A DNA stretch of 64,000 bases, taken from NCBI GenBank assembly GCA_021292105.1, contig CM037871.1, positions 52,056,700-52,120,699 of the forward strand, in the 5' to 3' direction. The position numbers were made by a program, and so were the translations under genes. A model generated the notes under the pieces. It worked only from the letters and a program-made list of their open reading frames with translations. It searched no databases and had not been told where the DNA came from. The stretch is from Anadara kagoshimensis. Lineage: Eukaryota > Mollusca > Bivalvia > Arcoida > Arcidae. Shown here in pieces: positions 24,181 through 35,200 of the stretch (position 1 is its first letter; each line of letters starts with the position of its first letter).

Positions 24181-24310
24181 TACAGTACAGACCTGTCGAA
24201 AGTTTAACACTAAGCTAACGGATTAGTGCCGAATCAGCAGATTATCTCGTTATCTCGTTTGATACATCGAAGCAGTTTTGCTCAGTGTTAAACTTTCGAC
24301 AGGTCTGTAC
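24181..24310. mobile_element. Family A TIR element, copy 9 (short)
   Basis: Only 130 bp: left cagacctgtcgaaagtttaa, right ttaaactttcgacaggtctg, with most of the interior deleted. Confidence 0.85.
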
Positions 24311-24970
24311 AAGGCTGCATGGTTGCAAATACATTGTTGACTTATGGATATAGCAGTAAGTTTTATGACCGTCATAAGAATTGTCCACATCGAATCTAGT
24401 AACTAGTATTCTACATGTATTGAAATTGTAAGCTCATTACATAATTTGAAGTAAGGTCTCCAATATCACTCAATTCCCTTAAACTCGTTGTGGGACCAAG
24501 TGTTATATGTCTCAGCATGTATGGTAGCATGTGTTCTTTGTCGTTTTTACCTCGCCGTGACGAACTAAGATTGCATAAAACATGTACACGTATACGTTTT
24601 ATCTGTGGCATTGGTTTGGCTAATTACAATAACAGGGTTCAACATATCATTAACACTTGTAAAACTTACAGGATAAGATTCAATAACTTTGTTGTGTATA
24701 TTGTCTCGAAAAGTTTAAAATGATATGTAATAAACTTACCAACACACAGTGTTTGCACTGGCCTTGAACTTGTTCTATATGTATTACTTAAGCTTACGGG
24801 TGGCCGTTTCTCTTCTCAACATCCTTGTAAGGTATGAATTACAATAATAGTAATTCCATTTTGAATGTCTGTGTCATAGATCAGAGTAGAATGTGTTTAT
24901 ATATTTGTAGAACGAGTAAGGCATTTACAAAACATTATAAAGTCAACCGAATCTGTTTTTTTTTAGTTTA
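24311..24970. other. Non-coding
   Basis: Overlapping short frames on both strands at 24411-24723 show no domain. Nothing supported. Confidence 0.45.
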
Positions 24971-25175
24971 CAGTACAGTCCAACCTGTCCCTAAAGGCCA
25001 CCTCTAAATAAGGGTACCTACCTACCTATCCTCTAAACTGCTTATAAAGGCCAGTAGAACTGTATCCCAAATGTTATTTTTTTATGTTATTTGAACCTGT
25101 ATATAAAGCTCACCTGCCCATAAAGGCCATTTTACTGGCTCCCATTGGTGGCCTATATAGACAGGTTTGACTGTA
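24971..25175. mobile_element. Family B MITE-like element, copy 3
   Basis: Left cagtacagtccaacctgtcc; right agacaggtttgactgta. Confidence 0.75.
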
Positions 25176-25895
25176 CTTATTATTTTACGGTGTACATGTG
25201 TAATCCCCCCTCTCTCTCTTTCTCTCTCTGTGTGTGTGTGTGTGTGATTGCGCTATGCTGCTGGTCAATATTTGACGTTCTTGTCATGAAAGCAATGCTT
25301 CACGCTACTTTTGATGCATACCAAAATCTTCATTCGTAATTAAACTGTACGCTATTTTGCATAGCGTTTGACACACCGTTACATGCTTTCAAGTAGGTCC
25401 GACAAATTGATAACAAGACTATTAGACAAAAACTACGCTTTTCTCATATTCTTAAAGAATGTCAATGATTATGTTAAAGTTAATATGGTCAGGATTGAGT
25501 TAGTTTTATACTTAAAAGGGCATGTTATAGTCTTATTTCTTCACGATAAAAGGTTAGCACGACTTCCTCATCCAGCGTATTAACACTTTCTGAACCAATT
25601 GTAATGCACATATTTCCTGCGTTGAATCTGATATCCCCTTGTTGAATGTGTTTGATATGGTTTATCCAATGTCTGAAGAGGATAGGCAAATCCGGCTACT
25701 TTGCTGCTTTCAAATTGAGTGTTTCCCGGATGAAATACCAAATAACGTTAGTGTGTATAAAAATAGAAAGTACAATCAAAGTGAAGGTTCTTATCCTTCC
25801 AGAGTACCATGCCTCACTTTCCTTTGTCTTTGACTTAATTTTTATGTTTCAGCATCTTAAAATATTTGGATTTCCACAGTTTTAATCTCAATTTT
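25176..25895. other. Non-coding with (CT)n/(TG)n
   Basis: Microsatellite at 25205-25247. The open frames at 25368-25885 have no recognisable domain. Confidence 0.45.
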
Positions 25896-26231
25896 TATTC
25901 CAAAACGGTCGTCTAGTGCTGCAAAATTAAATCGGGTTTGAAAATAATTTACAAAGATTTTACTTCGACTTTGGGATTGTGATTTGAACACAGACTGGTA
26001 TTTTTATGGTTGGTCCAAACACTACTGATGGGGAATTTGTTCCAAAACGACCGTCTAGTGCTGCAAAATGAAAACAGGTTTAGTAATAATTTTCATAGTT
26101 TTTGCTTTACTGGGGATTGTGATTTGAACATGAACTGGTATGTTTGTAGTAGATCCGAACAATACTCATGGGGAAATTTATTCCAAAACGATTAAAAAAC
26201 GTTTAGTTAATAATATTCAATTTTTTTTTTA
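25896..26231 (+). repeat. About 140-bp units of a retroelement 3' tail, about 2.4 copies
   Basis: The phrase attccaaaacg recurs near 25898, 26038 and 26180. Each unit contains ttgtgatttgaacac plus ctggtat, which is the 3'-terminal tail of the retroelement at 59.5-62.0 kb. The third unit passes directly into the 54/60-bp array. Confidence 0.7.
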
Positions 26232-28384
26232 CTTTACTTGTTTTGTGATTTTGATTTGAACACAGACCGGTATGTATGTGGTTGGTACGAATGGGACTTG
26301 TGTGATTTTGATTCGAACACAGACCGTATGTATGTGGTTGGTCCGAACTTACTTGTTTTGTGATTTGATTTGAACACAGACCGGTATGTATGTGGTTGGT
26401 CCGCTTGTTTTGTGATTTTGATTTGAACACAGACCGGTATGTTGTGGTTGGTCCGAACTTTACTTGTTTGTGATTTTGATTTGAACACAGACCGGTATGT
26501 ATGTGGTTGGTCCTGCTTCTTTTGTGATTTTGATTTGAACACAGACCGGTATGTATGTGGTTGGTCCTGCTTGTTTTGTGATTTTGATTTGAACACAGAC
26601 CGGTATGTTTGTGGTTGGTCCGAACTTTACTTGTTTTGTGATTTTGATTTGAACACAGACCGGTATGTATGTGGTTGGTCCGAACTTTACTTGTTTTGTG
26701 ATTTTGATTTGAACACAGACCGGTATGTATGTGGTTAGTCCGAACTTTACTTGTTTTGTGATTTTGATTTGAACACAGACCGGTATGTTTGTGGTTGGTC
26801 CGAACTTTACTTGTTTTGTGATTTTGATTTGAACACAGACCGGTATGTATGTGGTTGGTCCTGATTGTTTTGTGATTTTGATTTGAACACAGACCGGTAT
26901 GTATGTGGTTGGTCTGAACTTTGTTTTTGATTTTGATTTGAACACAGACCGGTATGTATGTGGTTGGTCCTGCTTGTTTTGTGATTTTGATTTGAACACA
27001 GACCGGTATGTATGTGGTTGGTCCGAACTTTACTTGTTTTGTGATTTTGATTTGAACACAGACCGGTATGTATGTGGTTGGTCCTGCTTGTTTTGTGATT
27101 TTGATTTGAACACAGACCGGTATGTTGTGGTTGGTCCGAACTTTACTTGTTTTGTGATTTTGATTTGAACACAGACCGGTATGTATGTGGTTGGTCCTGC
27201 TTGTTTTGTGATTTTGATTTGAACACAGACCGGTATGTTTGTGGTTGGTCCGAACTTTACTTGTTTTGTGATTTTGATTTGAACACAGACCGGTATGTAT
27301 GTGGTTGGTCCGAACTTTACTTGTTTTGTGATTTTGATTTGAACACAGACCGGTATGTATGTGTTGTCCGAACTTTACTTGTTTTGTGATTTTGATTGAA
27401 CACAGACCGGTATGTTGTGGTTGGTCCGAACTTACTTGTTTTGTGATTTTGATTTGAACACAGACCGGTATGTATGTGGTTGGTCCTGATTGTTTTGTGA
27501 TTTTGATTTGAACACAGACCGGTATGTATGTGGTTGGTCTGAACTAAACTTGTTTTGTGATTTTGATTTGAACACAGACCGGTATGTATGTGGTTGGTCC
27601 TGATTGTTTTGTGATTTTGATTTGAACACAGACCGGTATGTTTGTGGTTGGTCCGAACTTTACTTGTTTTGTGATTTTGATTTGAACACAGACCGGTATG
27701 TATGTGGTTGGTCCTGATTGTTTTGTGATTTTGATTTGAACACAGACCGGTATGTATGTGGTTGGTCCTGCTTGTTTTGTGATTTTGATTTGAACACAGA
27801 CCGGTATGTATGTGGTTGGTCTGAACTTTACTTGGTTTGTGATTTTGATTTGAACACAGACCGGTATGTATGTGGTTGGTCCTGCTTGTTTTGTGATTTT
27901 GATTTGAACACAGACCGGTATGTATGTGGTTGGTCCTGCTTGCTTTGTGATTTTGATTTGAACACAGACCGGTATGTATGTGGTTGGTCCGAAGTTTGCT
28001 TGTTTTGTGATTTTGTTTTGAACATGGACCGGTATGTATGTGGTTGGTCCTGCTTCTTTTGTGATTTTGATTTGAACACAGACCGGTATGTATGTGGTTG
28101 GTCTGAAGTTTGCTTGTTTTGTGATTTTGATTTGAACACAGACCGGTATGTATGTGGTTGGTCTGAACTTTACTTGTTTTGTGATTTTGATTTGAACACA
28201 GACCGGTATGTATGTGGTTGGTCCTGCTTGCTTTGTGATTTTGATTTGAACACAGACCGGTATGTATGTGGTTGGTCCTGCTTGTTTTGTGATTTTGATT
28301 TGAACACAGACCGGTATGTATGTGGTTGGTCCTGCTTGTTTTGTGATTTTGATTTGAACACAGACCGGTATGTATGTGGTTGAT
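26232..28384. repeat. 54/60-bp tandem array, about 37 copies
   Basis: Core unit gatttgaacacagaccggta with tgtatgtggttggtcc, followed by either a short (tgcttgttttgtga type, 54 bp) or a long (gaactttacttgttttgtga type, 60 bp) linker. Both lengths are multiples of three, which keeps frames open on both strands (221 and 293 codons). These frames have no start context and no non-repetitive part, so they are not genes. Confidence 0.95.
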
Positions 28385-29110
28385 ATAATTAAATAGTTTG
28401 TTTTATATCCTGAAGTGTTCATCAATTAACAGAGAAGGAAATCATCTTTGATTTACAAGGCTTACTACTGTATAAAGTACTGTATGAAGTACTTAAGAAG
28501 TCGACCACGTTTGATGTCATTAAGTGTATGCAGTAACCTTTAATGCAGCAGTTTATGTCAATTTAATTACTATAACTCAATCTGGTTTTATGCTGAATAT
28601 TTGGCAGAAATAACTTTATTTATTCAAACACTTAAGTTACACCTGCATATCTAAATAATCCGGAATTACGACATTTTTATGAGATTGAAATATTTCGTCT
28701 TAAGTAAAAATCAAGCTCTTTTGATCTTCTCGTCTAATTTACTTAAATGCAAGGTCATTGAGGGTCATAACATTCACCGAAAGAGTGCAAAAGTTTCTCT
28801 ACTTTATTTGTACTAAGGAAAATTGCCCACAGCTCGCAAACTCATGACCCACCCCTCGACTTTAGATAATTCCCATTGTATTCAATGTACACTTTCTTCT
28901 TGAATAAATAATACTTATGAAAATCTCGCCCACAGCTGGATGATTTACGATGGCTAGAGTTTACACAGCATTTCGTTGTCATGGGGATTACCTTTGGCGT
29001 TGTCATGTTAAAAAGGTCAAAGGTTAATTTTTCAAGGTTCATTAAACATTAATTTAATACATTAATTATATTACGAGTTTATGATATGAAGTATAGCGTG
29101 TGAGTGCCAT
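28385..29110. other. Non-coding
   Basis: Nothing supported. A cgcccacagct-type phrase occurs twice (28825 and 28927). Confidence 0.45.
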
Positions 29111-29330
29111 GTCATATTTAAACACCTTGGTAACCAAGTTGGTAAAGTGCTGGCTTCGTATGTCGGAGGCCTGTAGTCCTGAGACTGAGTGGCAGTTCTT
29201 TCGCAAAACTTACGTCTTTAAGACACGTGGTCTTTCGAAACAGACCTTATAATCCCTGCACATCACTGCAAATAATAAAATTGCTGTAATCCATCTACAG
29301 CTTGTGGTATCTCGATATAAGTGAAATATC
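29111..29330 (+). repeat. SINE with tRNA-like head
   Basis: The head aagttggtaaagtgctggct resembles a tRNA D-arm/A-box. The 3' end ctcgatataagtgaaatat is identical to the SINE end at 4523-4541. Confidence 0.6.
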
Positions 29331-29872
29331 AATTGATGCCATATTTAAAAAGAGAAAATTCTTTCATATCGAATTATTATATTACAATGTATACCACCTA
29401 AAGCGAATTCTAAAATTAGACGTGAATATATGCCGTGTAACTGACGAAGCAGATTTTTTATCAAAATTAACACAAAAATCTCTACTTAACACCTTCTGTT
29501 CAATGAAGTGTATAATTAACATAATAATATCATTGTGTATGATGTAAAACTGAGACAGTTTGTTAGGGGACGTTTTCTTTAAGATAGGCATCATGACAGA
29601 CGATACCCTTTAAAAGCGGTGTTGATTTGTCCGATAGTAAGTTTTTATTGAGGATGTAACCATTTAGCAAGAATGTACATTTACTATCAACCTTCTGCAT
29701 CGGACATAGTGTTAATTACAAAAACAAGACAACGTATAAATTTGAACCTAAAATGCATATCGACTCTGGACGTGGAATTGGATAGTTGTCGGAACCCATA
29801 ATTTTAATAAAAGTGCATGTTTGTGTTTATTTCAATTTACACCAAATAGCCAATCTGAATATACAGAAATCC
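29331..29872. other. Non-coding
   Basis: No feature recognised. Confidence 0.5.
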
Positions 29873-30061
29873 ATACAGTCCAACCTGCCTTAAAGGCCAC
29901 CTCTATATAAGGGCCACCTGCTTATAAAGGCCAGTAGAATTGTATCCCAATTGTTCTTTATCCATATTATTTGAACCTGTATATATTTTAAAGTTCACCT
30001 ACTCATATAGGCCACTTTTACTGGTTACCTTGGATGACCTTTATTGGCAGATTTGACTGTA
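29873..30061. mobile_element. Family B MITE-like element, copy 4
   Basis: Left tacagtccaacctgccttaa; right ggcagatttgactgta. Same orientation as copies 1 and 3. Confidence 0.75.
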
Positions 30062-30071
30062 TATACTAAGG

Positions 30072-30347
30072 TCAAGTATGCAGTGAAAGGTATTTAAGTT
30101 CGATGTTCATATTGTCATTGTTGTAGATGTTGGACTTAATAGTTCCACTGTGGAGGCGGTACGCAATGGTGCAGTCAAAGTACTTACTGTGTATTTCATG
30201 CTTCGAAAGATGATCGTGTAGACTATTTGGATATGACGGGGTTTTTTGTCTATCATTCTGTAGATCTAAATTAAGTTTGTCTAAGCCTTGCTGTAGTGTT
30301 AGACACTCGGGTTCGGGTTTGATTTGCAACAATGCCTTCCAGAGCAC
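30072..30347 (-). other. Unidentified 91-codon open frame
   Basis: MLWKALLQIKPEPECLTLQQ... ends at TGA 30072. It has non-repetitive, protein-like composition but no domain I recognise. It directly abuts a retroelement-tail-like stretch at 30350-30440, so it may belong to a mobile element in antisense, or be fortuitous. Confidence 0.2.
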
Positions 30348-30349
30348 TT

Positions 30350-30440
30350 GCCTGGTAAAGATTTACGTGTTTTCAGTGTTTTTGCTTCGCTTTTGGGATT
30401 GTGGTTTTTGGTATGGATAATTATATTTGTGTTTTATTCT
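30350..30440 (+). repeat. Retroelement 3' tail fragment
   Basis: ccagagcacttgcctggtaa followed by tttttgcttcgcttttggga and ttgtggtttttggtatg, parallel to the tail at 61785-61900. Confidence 0.5.
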
Positions 30441-30731
30441 ATTTTGTCTTCATAAGTCTGCCTGATTTATTGCTGAGCCTCTTTATAAGGCAAAACACCA
30501 GACTGAAGAAAAAATGATGGTGATAAATCTAGGTTTTACTGTAGTATAATTATTTAGACTCTCGTTTGTAAATCAGCACGTGTAAAATGAACAGTACGTA
30601 AACAGTATAGAAAGACAGGCATTCTCGGTATCGACATGCTTGAACAAAAAACAAAATACCAACAAAAACATAAATAAACAGTTAACAAGAGAACACAAAT
30701 AAATTGTGTGGAATTCATCTTGGCACAAATA

Positions 30732-30960
30732 TACAGTAAAGACTTGTCGAAAGTTTAAAACTGAGCCAAATTTCGGGCGTAATTACCATCACAATTACTC
30801 GATATGCGATATTTGGATAACTGGTGACTGGAAAGCTGTCTAGAGTAGGTAGCAGTTACCGAAATGTTGACCAATGTAGCTAATGTAAGGCCTACATGTA
30901 GATGAGCTGACGATTAGACAATAATGCGTTAGTGTTAAACTTTAGACAGGTCTGTAATGT
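30732..30960. mobile_element. Family A TIR element, copy 10
   Basis: Left acagtaaagacttgtcgaaa; right gtgttaaactttagacaggt. Confidence 0.7.
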
Positions 30961-31164
30961 TTGTACATAGCAGAAACATCAACGCAATGTTAAATAAAAT
31001 AAAAAATCATTGTTGTAGCCTCTGTAGTTGAATATCGTCACAAAAACATTATTTTGTCATGTTAATGTTGAAAGTAAATGTTTATACAATAGAAAATAGT
31101 TTTACAGCATCTTTTAAGTTAGTTTTTTTTCTAGATTGGTCAAACTTTCATCCCCTCCCACTGC

Positions 31165-31395
31165 CTAGGTTCGAGTCCCTCTCGGGATATTTTGTTTGGA
31201 TTAATGTTGCGTATTTCTTGGTTCCTCTGACGATTATACACTCTTACTTGCTAGGTTCGAATTCCGCTTGGTACAGATACCTAGTGTGGCAATGCTTATT
31301 AAGTTAGATTGCCGCGAAAAGTTCACTGTCTCTGAACACTCCAGTTTTCATCACCGCCCCACTCACCGTCTCGGTTGACGTAAACCACAATTACT
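31165..31395 (+). repeat. tRNA-related SINE
   Basis: Two B-box-like words, ctaggttcgagtccc (31167) and ctaggttcgaattcc (31251), in a GC-richer block. The second may mark a dimeric head. Confidence 0.5.
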
Positions 31396-31694
31396 ACATG
31401 CATGTTGTCTTTATATAATATTGAATTGTTTATTTATAGTAGGAAACACAAATTATGTTTTGAGAAGTACATGTACATGAATTCTGTATAACCTTTTAAC
31501 AAATAGAGAAAAACAAGGAAAGTTTTTGATAATGAAATTATAGAACCTTGATGGTGATATATAAACAGTAAAAACTATAATTAAGATTCATGTTATATAA
31601 AGATATTATACTTAATTACAAATTGATTTAACTGAATTCTTAATTACTTTCATTTTATTCCAAAACCACCTGCTGAAGGTTTATGATGCATATA
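31396..31694. other. Non-coding
   Basis: AT-rich, nothing recognised. Confidence 0.5.
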
Positions 31695-32388
31695 CAACAC
31701 AGACCTGTCGAAAGTTTAACGCTGAGCTAACGAAAAGAAGCTCGACTGTCGAGTAGCTAACGAGGTACCGAGCTGAGCTGCTGATTCGGTACCTATTTGT
31801 TTGCTTAGTGTAAAACTTTTGAAGGTAGAACTTATATAGAGTTGTTGTTATCTTATATACTTTGAAGTAGACACATGCTACCTACAACAACTGCTTTGAG
31901 ATATCAACAACAATATTATGATGCGCATTGCGCTTGTGACCGAAAAGAGTTGACAATAGATAGGTAGCAGGCCTTGAAAATTTTTCGAGGTACTAGTATG
32001 ATTAAAAAGGAGAGGGGCCAAAATGAGCCGACGATTCATTAGTTTGTTAAACTGTCGACAGGCCTGTACTGTAGATCTTATAGAAGAGTTATTGTTTTGA
32101 AGTAGACACATGCTACTTACAACAACTGCTTTGAGATATCCGCCACAATGCGCTGGTTAACCAAAATGTAATTCCATACAGTACAGACCTGTCCAAAGTT
32201 TAATATTGAGCTAGCGAGAATAAGTCGAAATTTATCTGTCGAGTGACCGCGATATGGATAGCTAGTGATTGAAAAGTTGCCAAGAGATAGCAGGTGACGA
32301 AAAGTAGTCGAGATGCAGTTAAAGAGGGTCCGAAATGAGCTGCAGATTTGTTGGGTTAATGTTAAACTTTGGTCAGGTCTGTGTTGCA
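31695..32388. mobile_element. Cluster of family A elements (copies 11, 12 and a solo end)
   Basis: Left ends at 31697 (cagacctgtcgaaagtttaa) and 32178 (cagacctgtccaaagtttaa). Right ends at about 31806 (degraded), 32045-32075 (gttaaactgtcgacaggcct) and 32360-32388. A phrase containing gtagacacatgctac and aacaactgctttgagatatc occurs at 31866 and again at 32101, so the spacer between elements is duplicated as well. Confidence 0.65.
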
Positions 32389-33319
32389 CATATTCCTTAG
32401 ACAAGACATTACACTTAGAACTGTTTGTTTATAATCGTTTGTCGTTTTACGCATGAGTTCATTTTTATACTACTGTTTGTTTTCTTTCCCCCGATATTGC
32501 AGTCCAAAATAACATAATTAACTGCTGACGTCTAATAAACTAATTAAGTCATCCATCAGCCGTTATGGTCAATTTTAAGACGTCAGCATATAAGTACAAG
32601 GCTGTTTCAATTTTTGTCAGTTTTTTTCGTTAACACAGATTCCTGCAGATATATAAATTTTCAAAGCCCATATCAAGTAAAGATTGTAAAGATTACTTTT
32701 TTCACCATCAAAATGATTCCGTAGTAGGCCGTTTCCCGCAGTCTTCTGGCACTCCAGTTTCCTCGAACATCTGAGAACACACCGTCTCGAAATAAGTGAG
32801 AAAAAATGAAAAAAAAACTTAATAACCAAACACATTAGTTGATTCTGAACTCAACAATGAACGTAGCTTGTAGACTGGGGCCGGGGATCTTTGTGGACTG
32901 GATGGACTTGTAGACTTGACTATTGGTACTGAGTGGACTGGTTGTGGCTGACGGTAAGCGTCAGACATGCTGGTGATGCCCATTAGTGTTTTATATATTA
33001 TTACTATACATGTATTTTAGCAGTGTAATAACAGTACCAATACAGCTTTTGTTTTATCAAAATATTACTAATTGAGTAATCTTGTTAACAATCTGGAATT
33101 AGTTTCAAAGAATAAAACTAAGTTAGAATACAAGTATAAAAAATCAACTAAATACTAGAAAGTATCCAACCTAATTCATGTTGACGTTCCAAAAAGTTAA
33201 TTAGTTTTCATCTAAATAATAATACAATGTATTAATAGCTTTTAATTAGAAACAAAGTTCTATATCTTTTTACCTACAAGAGTTGGATAATGGAAGTCAA
33301 GTAGAGAACAGCTAGGCAA
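32389..33319. other. Non-coding; SINE end near 32740-32800
   Basis: ggcactccagtttcctcgaa followed by ccgtctcgaaataagtgaga resembles the SINE 3' region at 4520. The rest holds no feature I recognise. Confidence 0.4.
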
Positions 33320-33790
33320 GTGTGTAATACATTAATGAAATATAAGGAGAGTCATGAGCGTCATTCCCACTACGGGAACTTTATACAACGAAGCAAGGTG
33401 CTTACAAATAGGTTGTTGATTCAAGGATATTGCAAACATAGGGTAATCAAGGCCCTCAAACAGTTTTATGGCCGTTATCACAATACAAATTGTATATATT
33501 GTTGATAAGTATGATGAATCTGTATCCATAATTATCCTGGATATATTTGACGTCTCATACCTCCGCGTTCCTTTCATTCCCAATTTTCATTACGCACGTA
33601 ACGGTGTAGCTATCATGTAGCTAAACGGGATGGGCTTACCCTTCCGGAGCACCCGGCCGCACTTTCCTGGTGAAAGTTCGCTACTTTTACCAAATCTGAG
33701 AGCTTCAAAGTTTTTACTTTACTTTGGATTTTGTTTTGAGCATTTTTTGTATATATGTTTGGTATAGTGTGTCTTTACGCGCATTCATGA
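33320..33790 (+). pseudogene. Retroelement 3' fragment (C-terminal ORF end plus tail)
   Basis: Encodes a decayed version of HYGNFIQRSKVLTNRLLIQG followed by FYGRYH, matching the C-terminal part of the retroelement ORF at 61540-61640. It then carries the shared tail gcttacccttccggagcacc at about 33636. The 5' part is missing. Confidence 0.7.
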
Positions 33791-34100
33791 GGAAAAATTC
33801 GAATATTTCTTCGGTAAAAATTCAAATTCCGCACAAAACATAATCATGTAACGTTTTGTATTCGTTTCATGTCCAAAAATTAACAAGATATACATCGCAA
33901 GTTTGGGAATATGTCTTTTAAGAAATTCCAAGTTTATGACATAAAACTGCATGTGTTCTCGCTATTAAAACATAGTGTCATAGATTACCAATAAACCACC
34001 TTTAGCTTATATCCCACTAAATACACAATGTATGTAATATCTTAAAATTATGGTTGCATAGAAATTATTTAAGTTTAGAAGTTATTAAAATCGGGGTAAT
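33791..34100. other. Non-coding
   Basis: Nothing recognised. Confidence 0.5.
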
Positions 34101-34300
34101 GTTTTAAAATCAGACACAAACAATCCAATCCATGTTCAAACAACCATCTAAAAACAAACTAAATACTTTGAAAACTGGCAACTAATTAAGGTACACACGT
34201 TAACTTCCACAAGGCCTACAGAAGTGAGGCCGGGTGCTCCGGAAGGGTAAGCACCTCCTTTCTAGGTAGCTACACCCGCCATGTGTGTAATCAAAATTGA
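34101..34300 (-). repeat. Retroelement tail fragment, minus orientation
   Basis: gtgaggccgggtgctccgga and gggtaagcacctcctttcta at 34225-34265 are the inverse of the tail at 61760-61810. Confidence 0.7.
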
Positions 34301-35200
34301 GAGTGCATGAGAAAATAGTGGTTTTTTTTTCATTTTTAGGAATTTAACTTGTAGGAATATTGTACATGTATTCGCTGTAGACATATACTAAAATTTACTC
34401 AATGATTCTCTATAGAAATTGATAATAGCTATAGAGTTATAGTATGACCTTAACCTATCAATCACAGAGCGTGGAATTAATTAATTTAGTAACATCATGT
34501 AATCATTTACATTTTCATTTGTGTATTAAATAAAACACTTATATAGGTTAAACCTATGGTATTTTAAGTGTTTCTGTATGATATTGGTTAATAACATTCA
34601 TTTGTTACTCACATGCTACTAATCAAAATATACCCAACGTGTCTGAGAACACGGGACAGGTGCTATTGAATTAAGAAAAAATAATTCACCACCACCAGGT
34701 ATTAAAATTTGCACGGGGAAAGGGTGTTTTACATAATTTTTATGTTAAAAATGGGGACGCAGAATTACAGTTGAGTTTTCCATTATTTTATTTTTAAATA
34801 AAATTAAATAAATAAACATTTCTTTTCACATCAGATGCATTCTCCTCGTTAAGCACTATTTGGCGTCTGTTATAGGTATTCATATCCTGGCAGTTACACA
34901 GAAATCGTTAGCTTAGTGTTAAACTTTCAACGGATCTGCCCTGTATACTAGACCATGGTACTACTGAATACAATGCTAACATTCTGTTAAGTGACTGACA
35001 TATCGGAGACAGAACAAAGTTATTGAATCAAATACGTGTGAATGAGTACTGGCTCTCTGTAAAATGAAATCGAAATCACTCCAGAAATTAAACTGTAAAT
35101 AAAGTCCGCCGAGACCTAGAGAGCGTTTACAAAAAAAAAATTGTACTTTTCGTTACTTGAAATATTGAAGTAAAAATACAATTATTTATACTTAATTTTG
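34301..35200. other. Non-coding; solo family A end at 34908-34945
   Basis: cgttagcttagtgttaaact at 34907 is a lone right terminus of family A. Otherwise featureless. Confidence 0.5.

Noticed and set aside
25639-25885. Plus-strand frame with CCFQIECF considered as the missing Tim exon
   Set aside because: Cysteine spacing is CX4C rather than CX3C, and there is no matching acceptor phase.
26203-28425. Long open frames on both strands (221 and 293 codons)
   Set aside because: They consist only of the 54/60-bp unit, whose lengths are multiples of three; no unique sequence or domain.
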